Below are positions 14,611 through 19,951 of a stretch of 19,951 nt of DNA, one piece after another. Position 1 is the stretch's first letter. Each line of letters begins with the position of its first letter. Source of the DNA: Litorivivens sp041625575 (GTDB lineage Bacteria > Pseudomonadota > Gammaproteobacteria > Pseudomonadales > Spongiibacteraceae); assembly GCA_041625575.1 (NCBI GenBank), contig JBFJTG010000051.1:1-19951 (forward strand), given 5' to 3'. The position numbers were made by a program, and so were the translations under genes. A model generated the notes under the pieces. The model worked only from the letters and a program-made list of their open reading frames with translations. It had not been told where the DNA came from and did not search any database.

Positions 14611-16389
14611 CGCCTCAGCTTGTTGCATAGCCCACAGCGCAGCGTACTTGCCACCCTGCATCAACAACTCGGTGTGCGTTCCCCGCTCAACTAAACGTCC
14701 ATTGTCGAGTACGATGATGTCGTCTGCATCCACGATCGTCGACAATCTATGGGCAATCACCAAACTGGTATGATCGCTCGCGATTTCACGTATGGCCTCT
14801 AAAATACTGCGTTCGGATTTACTGTCCAGCGAGGAAGTCGCCTCATCAAAGACCAGAATCGGCGGCCGTTTTAAAATCGTGCGCGCAATAGCGACCCGCT
14901 GCTTTTCACCGCCGGACAATTTCAAACCGCGTTCACCAACCATCGTATCCAGGCCTAGTGGCAGGCTGTCGATAAAATGATCCAAATGTGCCATACGCAC
15001 AGCCTGGGCCACCTCTTCATTACTGGCGTCCACTCTGCCGTAACGGATATTGTCACCTATGCTCATATTGAAGAGCACTGCGTCTTGGGGGACGACGCCA
15101 ATAGCATTGCGCAAGGAGGACTGACTAACCTCACGGATATCCTGATCATCTATTAAAATGCGGCCGCCGCTCACATCGTAAAACCTGAAGAGTAGTTTAA
15201 AGATCGTCGATTTCCCTGCGCCACTACTGCCTACAATCGCCAGTTTCTGGCGCGGCTTCACCGTAAAACTCAAGCCTTGCAGAATAGGGCGCAGTGGGTC
15301 ATAGGCAAACTGTACCTGATCAAAGCGTATTGCCCCCTCAGTCACAAGCAGAGTAGAGGCATCCGCTTTATCCTGAATAGCCGGCACCTGATCAAGTAAG
15401 CCGAACATGGCTTCGATATTTGCCATTGAACCTTTCATTTCACGATAGACAAAACCGAGAAAGTTCAGCGGCATAAAAATTTGCATCATAAAGGCGTTGA
15501 TCAGCACGAAATCGCCCAGCGTCATCTGCTTATCGATAACTTGCTGGGCGGCCAGCACCATGGCCGAGGTCATGGCGGCGGCAATAATAAAAGCCTGGCC
15601 ACCGTTTAATACAAACAGACTCAGACGATTGCGACGCCGCGCACCTTCCCAGCTGGCAAGTTCACCGTCGTAATGGTTTGCCTCAAAGCCTTCGTTGCCA
15701 AAGTATTTAACCGTCTCAAAATTAAGCAGACTGTCGACTGCGCGAGTACTCGTGCGCGACTCGGCCTCATTCGCCTCTCGCACAAAGCGGGTACGCCACT
15801 CTGTCGCCATTACCGAAAAGCCGACATAACTTGCCACCGCAACAAAAACAATGACCGCGAACCAGGGTGTGTAGTTGATCGCCAGAATGACAATGACCAG
15901 TCCGATTTCCAGAAAGGTCGGCACGATGTTAAACACCATAAAGCGCAGTAAAAAGCTGATGCCGTTGGTGCCACGCTCAATGTCCCGAGACAAACCACCG
16001 GTGCGACGGTTCAGGTGAAATTCAAGGTCCAGAGCGTGCAGATGCTCAAATACCCGCAAGCCGACGCGACGCATCGCGCGCTCGGTAACTCGCCCGAACA
16101 GGGTGTCTCGCAATTCACCGAACAAGACATTGGAAAAACGCACCACCCCGTAAGCCAGCAACAAGCCGAGCGGCAATGCCAGCAAGGCGCCGGCCTTCGT
16201 GCTGCCTTCCAGGTCGTCGACCAAATGTTTGAGGATGAAGGGCAGGCCCACGCTGGCGACCTTCGCCCCGATCAGACACAACACAGCCAGCAGGATGCGA
16301 CTGCGAAATTCGAAGAGGTAGGGCAGCAACTGGCGCAATATGGACCAATTGACGTCTTTACCTGCCACATCTGTCTTCTGGCTACGCAT
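14584..16389 (-). CDS. Atm1-type ABC exporter (fused permease-ATPase)
   Basis: Homodimeric inner-membrane exporter half-transporter of 601 residues. Six helices lie in about 28-310; the segment RTGGLSRDIERG (129-140) is the hallmark of the Atm1/HMT1 (ABCB7-like) branch, whose bacterial members export glutathione-linked metal or sulfur species. The ATPase has Walker A GSSGAGKST (387-395), Q loop (VPQD, 433-436), signature LSGGEKQR (491-498), Walker B ILVFDE (511-516) and switch H547 in IAHRLS. All are intact. The start ATG is preceded by GAGAG about 8 nt upstream. It is divergent from the MMPL transporter and convergent with yebG. The last codons lie in the terminator stem. The alternative reading, a lipid A or peptide flippase of the MsbA type, is disfavoured by the Atm1 motif. 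Confidence 0.92.
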   Translation of the reverse strand: MRSQKTDVAGKDVNWSILRQLLPYLFEFRSRILLAVLCLIGAKVASVGLPFILKHLVDDLEGSTKAGALLALPLGLLLAYGVVRFSNVLFGELRDTLFGRVTERAMRRVGLRVFEHLHALDLEFHLNRRTGGLSRDIERGTNGISFLLRFMVFNIVPTFLEIGLVIVILAINYTPWFAVIVFVAVASYVGFSVMATEWRTRFVREANEAESRTSTRAVDSLLNFETVKYFGNEGFEANHYDGELASWEGARRRNRLSLFVLNGGQAFIIAAAMTSAMVLAAQQVIDKQMTLGDFVLINAFMMQIFMPLNFLGFVYREMKGSMANIEAMFGLLDQVPAIQDKADASTLLVTEGAIRFDQVQFAYDPLRPILQGLSFTVKPRQKLAIVGSSGAGKSTIFKLLFRFYDVSGGRILIDDQDIREVSQSSLRNAIGVVPQDAVLFNMSIGDNIRYGRVDASNEEVAQAVRMAHLDHFIDSLPLGLDTMVGERGLKLSGGEKQRVAIARTILKRPPILVFDEATSSLDSKSERSILEAIREIASDHTSLVIAHRLSTIVDADDIIVLDNGRLVERGTHTELLMQGGKYAALWAMQQAEAKAKPALPE

Positions 16390-16414
16390 GTCGAGCTCTC
16401 ATCCGGGAATCATG

Positions 16415-16420
16415 CAGTAT
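16415..16420 (-). promoter_or_regulatory. Possible -10 hexamer of the ABC exporter
   Basis: The minus strand reads TATACT here, 26 nt before the ABC start. I see no convincing -35 hexamer at 16-18 bp, so only the -10 is proposed. Confidence 0.3.
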
Positions 16421-16469
16421 ACGCGGCGCACAGCACCACGGGCGAGTCTCGCGTACAGCAGCCATCTTC

Positions 16470-16490
16470 AACACCGCGTGATTCGGTGTT
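16470..16490. promoter_or_regulatory. Perfect dyad AACACCG-N7-CGGTGTT (putative operator)
   Basis: Inverted repeat with 7-bp arms and a 7-nt spacer, in the 217-bp divergent region between the ABC exporter and the MMPL transporter. It directly abuts a second perfect dyad at 16491-16507. Arms with no mismatch in non-coding DNA suggest a dimeric regulator site; a hairpin in RNA is possible but lacks a T tract. Confidence 0.5.
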
Positions 16491-16507
16491 TGCACAAGCC
16501 TTGTGCA
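16491..16507. promoter_or_regulatory. Perfect dyad TGCACAA-N3-TTGTGCA (putative operator)
   Basis: Inverted repeat with 7-bp arms around GCC, starting at the base after the preceding dyad. Centres of the two dyads are 19 bp apart, just under two helical turns, so two dimers could sit on nearly the same DNA face. About 100 nt before the MMPL start and 101 nt from the ABC start. Confidence 0.5.
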
Positions 16508-16606
16508 CAGCGCAGATCTCGCAGGTGGTGCTCGCTGTGTTTAAATAGTGCCCTCTTACATACTCCCCTCCGCCACCGCAAGGGCAGAGGACACGAGGGA
16601 TTCTGC

Positions 16607-18943
16607 ATGCTCACAACGATCGATCAATTTGTTGTCCGGCTGGGACGCGGCATTCTCAGGCATCGCTGGCTAACGCTTCTGTCGACGCTAGCTGTCGTTG
16701 CGTTTATGGCCTCCAGCGCACGACACCTGGGCTTCTCCACAGACTACCGGGTTTACTTCGGACCGGAGAACCCCCAGCTACGCGCCTTTGACGAAGTGCA
16801 GAATGTCTACAACAAAAACGATATCACCATGGTGGTGATTGAGCCTCCCGGTGAAAACGCCTTTAACCGGGACACGCTGACGCTGGTTGAGAAATTTACC
16901 GCCGGCGCCTGGGAATTGCCCTACGCAATTCGGGTCGACTCAGTTACGAATTTCCAGCACACCGAAGCCCAGGGCGACGACCTCAAGGTTGCTGACCTGG
17001 CCGCCGATCCGCAAAATTTAAGCGATGCGCAGCTGGACGCTATTCGCACCATAGCGACCAATGAGCCGCTGCTGTCGGGCCGACTTACCAGCCACAGCGG
17101 TCACGTACTTGCAGTTGCAATAACCCACCAGTATTTGGGCAAATCAGCCAAGGAAGTGACCGAAGCGGTTACTGCAACCCGTGCATTGCGCGACGAGTTG
17201 CTGAAAGACTTCCCCGAGCACAAGATGTATCTCAGCGGCTCAAATATGATGAGTAACACCTTTGCCGAAGCCTCACAGGCGGATATGCAGACCCTATATC
17301 CGACCATGTACGGCTTGCTGATATTGGTGGTATTCCTGTTTTTACGCTCCATCACGGCAACGCTTGCCACCGTGCTGGTTATCGTTTTCTCCACCGCGGG
17401 CGCCATGGGCATGGCCGGTTATCTCGGCATAGGCCTCACGTCGCCGTCTGCGGTAGCGCCGATAGTCATCACCACACTGGCGGTCGCCGATGCGGTACAT
17501 ATTCTGGTCTCGCTGTTCGCGCTGATGCGCGACGGCATGAACAAAAACGACGCCATCGTGGAATCGCTGCGGCTTAATTTTATGCCGGTCTTCCTCACCT
17601 CCATCACCACGGCGCTGGGCCTACTGTCCATCAACTTTGCCGACTCACCCCCTCTGGGCGATCTGGGCAATATTTCCGCGATGGGCGCCATACTGGCGTG
17701 GTTACTGTCCATTATTTTGCTGCCTGCACTGATTGCGATATTGCCGGTACGGGCGCCAGCTCAAGCCCGCAGTGTGATGGCTGGGCAAATGAAGAGGCTG
17801 GGGGAATATATCGTTCGCAAGCCTAAACCCGTATTTATTATTTCGGCCACTATCGCTGTAGTGCTGACGGCTTTAATTCCAATGAACGAAGCCAATGATA
17901 AATTTGTGCACTACTTCGATGAGCGCATCGATTTTCGCAACGACTCGGATTTCATGGCTGACAACATTACCGGCTTGTACACAATAGAGTTTTCGCTGCC
18001 GGCGGAAAGCGGCGTGGCCGATCCGGAGTATCTGGCTAAACTTGAGGCCTTCAAGAACTGGTGGTACGAGAACCCGAAAGTAATGCACGTCTCAAGTGTC
18101 TCCGATATTTTCAAGCGCCTGAACAAAAACCTCCACGGCGACAAAGAGGAATGGTATCGGCTGCCCGAAGAGCGCGATCTCGCGGCCCAGTATTTACTGC
18201 TGTACGAATTTTCACTGCCCTTTGGTCTGGACCTCAACAACAGCATCAATATTGATAAATCAGCCTCGCGTTTTATTGTCACGCTGGAGCACCTGAAATC
18301 CAAAGAAACACGAGAAATTCTCTACGAGGGTCAAAATTGGCTAAAGACTAATGCGCCAAGTATGGCCGCTAACGGAGTGTCCCCGGCGGTTATGTTTGCC
18401 TTTATTGCCGAGCGTAATTTCAGCTCGATGGCCGTAGGCATTCCACTGGCACTACTGGGTATATCCATTATCCTGGTGCTCGCCCTGGGCAGCCTTAAAT
18501 TTGGTTTGATAAGCCTTGTTCCCAATCTCTTCCCCATGGGCATGGCCTTTGGCTTGTGGGCTATCTACAAGGGTGAGGTGAATTTCACCATGTCGTTTTC
18601 GATGGGCGTTATCCTCGGTATTATCGTCGACGATACCATTCACTTTTTAAGCAAGTATCTGCGAGCACGCCGCGAGCAAAACTTCTCGCCCGCCGACGCA
18701 GTCGTTCACACTTTCCGTACCGTGGGGCCGGCCTTGCTCGTTACCTCTCTGACACTGGCACTGGGCTTTCTGGTACTGTGTTATTCGGCTTTTTATCCTA
18801 CCGCGAGTATGTCGCTGCTCACCGTCATGGGTATTGCCTGCGCACTGCTTACCGACTTTTTCCTTTTACCGGTAATCCTCTTATGGGCAGATCGCGAAAC
18901 TGAATCTTTACCGGAGGTTGTCTATGAAAGCTCTACGTCCTAA
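16607..18943 (+). CDS. MMPL/RND-superfamily transporter
   Basis: Inner-membrane exporter of 778 residues with the duplicated RND layout: a single helix (about 19-38), a large periplasmic loop, a group of five helices (about 235-385), another leading helix (about 407-425), a second periplasmic loop and a last group of helices (about 605-765). Conserved intramembrane acidic residues appear in VADAVHILVS (about 292-301) and IVDDTIHFLSKY (about 673-684), the positions that carry proton coupling in RND proteins. The size, COG1033-like sequence and neighbours fit MMPL proteins that move lipids or hopanoid-like molecules, rather than HAE-type drug pumps (over 1000 residues with a membrane fusion partner). 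The start at 16607 has GAGGGA about 6 nt upstream; the open frame before it runs into the ABC gene region and is not used. It overlaps the LolA-like gene by 20 nt. Confidence 0.9.
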   Translation: MLTTIDQFVVRLGRGILRHRWLTLLSTLAVVAFMASSARHLGFSTDYRVYFGPENPQLRAFDEVQNVYNKNDITMVVIEPPGENAFNRDTLTLVEKFTAGAWELPYAIRVDSVTNFQHTEAQGDDLKVADLAADPQNLSDAQLDAIRTIATNEPLLSGRLTSHSGHVLAVAITHQYLGKSAKEVTEAVTATRALRDELLKDFPEHKMYLSGSNMMSNTFAEASQADMQTLYPTMYGLLILVVFLFLRSITATLATVLVIVFSTAGAMGMAGYLGIGLTSPSAVAPIVITTLAVADAVHILVSLFALMRDGMNKNDAIVESLRLNFMPVFLTSITTALGLLSINFADSPPLGDLGNISAMGAILAWLLSIILLPALIAILPVRAPAQARSVMAGQMKRLGEYIVRKPKPVFIISATIAVVLTALIPMNEANDKFVHYFDERIDFRNDSDFMADNITGLYTIEFSLPAESGVADPEYLAKLEAFKNWWYENPKVMHVSSVSDIFKRLNKNLHGDKEEWYRLPEERDLAAQYLLLYEFSLPFGLDLNNSINIDKSASRFIVTLEHLKSKETREILYEGQNWLKTNAPSMAANGVSPAVMFAFIAERNFSSMAVGIPLALLGISIILVLALGSLKFGLISLVPNLFPMGMAFGLWAIYKGEVNFTMSFSMGVILGIIVDDTIHFLSKYLRARREQNFSPADAVVHTFRTVGPALLVTSLTLALGFLVLCYSAFYPTASMSLLTVMGIACALLTDFFLLPVILLWADRETESLPEVVYESSTS

Positions 18944-19730
18944 ACGCACACTACTTGTTGCACTGCTAATAGTTTTTTCGTTACCGGGCTTCGCTCAGTT
19001 CGACAACCTTCCCGCCAATGAGAAAGGTTTGGCGATTGCACGCGAAGCTGATCGGCGCGACGCGGGTTGGCGCGATTCCACCGCGACCTTGGTGATGGTA
19101 TTACGCAACCGCCAGGGCCAGGAAAGCTCACGCGAAATGCGCAGCAAGTCGCTTGAAGTCGCCGACGACGGTGACAAAAGCCTGATTGTTTTTGATGAGC
19201 CCCGCGACGTTCGCGGTACCGCCTTGCTCACCTTCAGTCGCAAGGTTGGCGATGATGACCAGTGGCTTTATTTGCCCGCCCTCAAGCGCGTTAAACGTAT
19301 CGCCTCCAGCAATAAATCGGGCCCGTTTATGGGCTCTGAGTTTGCGTACGAGGACATCTCCTCACAGGAAGTGGAAAAATACACCTACAACTATTTACGC
19401 GATGAAACGCTAAACGGCCAGGACTGCTTTGTCATAGAGCGCGACCCTGTGGACGAGGCGTCGGGTTATTCACGGCAAGTAGTGTGGTTGGATAAAGCCG
19501 AGTACCGCGTACACAAAGTGGAGTACTACGACCGTAAACAAAGCCACCTGAAAACGCTGATCTTTCACGACTACCAGCAATACCTCAACAAGCATTGGCG
19601 TGCATCTCGACTTGAGATGATGAATCATCAAACCATGAAAAGTACGACTTTGAGCTTTAGAGATTATCAATTCGCCAGTGGTTTGGATGAACGCGAATTC
19701 AATCAATCCGGTTTGGCGAGAATGCGCTGA
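18924..19730 (+). CDS. Outer-membrane lipoprotein-sorting (LolA-like) periplasmic protein
   Basis: Periplasmic protein of 268 residues with a clear signal peptide (basic MKALRPKR, hydrophobic TLLVALLIVFSLPG, cleavage after GFA near residue 25). The mature part has the pattern of the LolA_like family often annotated as outer membrane lipoprotein-sorting protein: GLAIAREADRRDAGWRDSTATLVMVL, then SLIVFDEPRDVRGTALLTFSRK, DDQWLYLPALKRVKRIASSNKSGPFMGSEFAYEDI and a closing beta-strand set. The fold is an open half-barrel able to hold a lipid. The ATG at 18924 is chosen because GGAGG lies 6 nt upstream; it overlaps the MMPL stop by 20 nt, so the pair is translationally coupled. It is a probable periplasmic carrier for the cargo of the MMPL protein. 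It is not the housekeeping LolA, which is shorter and lies elsewhere. Confidence 0.88.
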   Translation: MKALRPKRTLLVALLIVFSLPGFAQFDNLPANEKGLAIAREADRRDAGWRDSTATLVMVLRNRQGQESSREMRSKSLEVADDGDKSLIVFDEPRDVRGTALLTFSRKVGDDDQWLYLPALKRVKRIASSNKSGPFMGSEFAYEDISSQEVEKYTYNYLRDETLNGQDCFVIERDPVDEASGYSRQVVWLDKAEYRVHKVEYYDRKQSHLKTLIFHDYQQYLNKHWRASRLEMMNHQTMKSTTLSFRDYQFASGLDEREFNQSGLARMR

Positions 19731-19732
19731 TT

Positions 19733-19951
19733 ATGCACCGCCGTTTTATCGCCGCTGCAGCACTGATCTTGAATTCAGGCGCGGTCCTCGCCGGGTTCTC
19801 ACAGAGCTTTGAAACAGATCTGCAATTAGAGTTGCGCGCCTATACACAGGACGCGCTACTGGACGATCAGAAAGACTTCCAGGCGTCGATTGCCATAAGT
19901 CCTGAATGGTATATGGATTGGGGCGGGGGCCTCAGCACTGTAACAATTACC
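19733..19951 (+). CDS. Outer-membrane beta-barrel protein, 5' part (cut by window end)
   Basis: The first 73 codons of a gene starting 2 nt after the LolA-like stop. A signal peptide is visible (MHRRFIAAAALILNSGAVLA, cleavage after about residue 20). The mature start alternates polar and hydrophobic residues (FSQSFETDLQLELRAYTQDALL, then FQASIAISPEWYMDW..GLSTVTIT), as in the strands and turns of an outer-membrane barrel. Genes with this type of start, of the DUF1302-like porin kind, commonly follow MMPL and LolA-like genes. No ribosome site other than the GAG-rich end of the previous gene is evident, so translation is probably coupled. The 3' end is outside the window, so length and exact family remain open. 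Confidence 0.7.
   Translation, partial: MHRRFIAAAALILNSGAVLAGFSQSFETDLQLELRAYTQDALLDDQKDFQASIAISPEWYMDWGGGLSTVTIT

Noticed and set aside
16340..16606. N-terminal extension of the MMPL transporter
   Set aside because: The extended frame runs across the divergent promoter region and into the ABC gene; the ATG at 16607 has a good ribosome site and begins the normal first helix.

Overview
The window looks like a chromosomal segment of a free-living, probably marine or aquatic gammaproteobacterium. The glyS-gmhB-plsC order, a YebG protein behind a textbook LexA box, and an RND/MMPL exporter with a LolA-like protein and an outer-membrane barrel all fit the Pseudomonadales/Cellvibrionales side of the class; this placement is inferred from gene content, not from a marker tree. 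I see no mobile element, CRISPR array, tRNA or rRNA. Base composition looks even, of moderate G+C, with AT-rich patches only in intergenic control regions.

Layout. 1-2617 (+): 3' part of glyS, then gmhB and plsC joined by 1-4 nt stop/start overlaps, a housekeeping block (glycine charging, LPS heptose, phospholipid synthesis). 2618-3266: a long non-coding stretch with a promoter-like element and two copies of the dyad CCTAC-N6-GTAGG. 3267-4040: an NAD-type short-chain dehydrogenase. 4133-4849: a periplasmic SIMPL (DUF541) protein. 5005-5322: a small orphan protein. 5463-6332 (-) and 6414-7319 (+): a membrane di-iron hydroxylase/desaturase divergent from a LysR regulator, with an AT-rich dyad between them. 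7388-8971: a CPA2 cation:proton antiporter with a nucleotide-binding RCK domain and a TTG start.

9046-14166 (+) is a dense signalling block: a stand-alone Rcp1-type receiver, a DoxX-like membrane protein, a large multi-TM PAS histidine kinase, a second stand-alone receiver and a receiver-histidine kinase. The last four genes are joined by ATGA overlaps or a 9-nt gap, so they should be co-expressed. No protein in the block has a DNA-binding, cyclic-di-GMP or other output domain; the block may relay phosphate among its own members and act through protein contacts.

14254-14541 is yebG under an apparent LexA operator. It converges on an Atm1-type ABC exporter (14584-16389, -). Between them lies a 16-bp-stem bidirectional terminator whose right arm is also the last codons of the exporter. 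The exporter diverges from an MMPL/RND transporter (16607-18943, +) that overlaps a LolA-like periplasmic protein (18924-19730), followed after 2 nt by the start of an outer-membrane protein cut by the window edge. Together these suggest an inner membrane-periplasm-outer membrane route for a hydrophobic cargo. The 217-bp divergent region holds two perfect inverted repeats placed end to end.

The items most worth a second look are the output-less phosphorelay with its embedded DoxX protein, the paired dyads upstream of the dehydrogenase, the abutting dyads between the two exporters, and the three-compartment MMPL operon.
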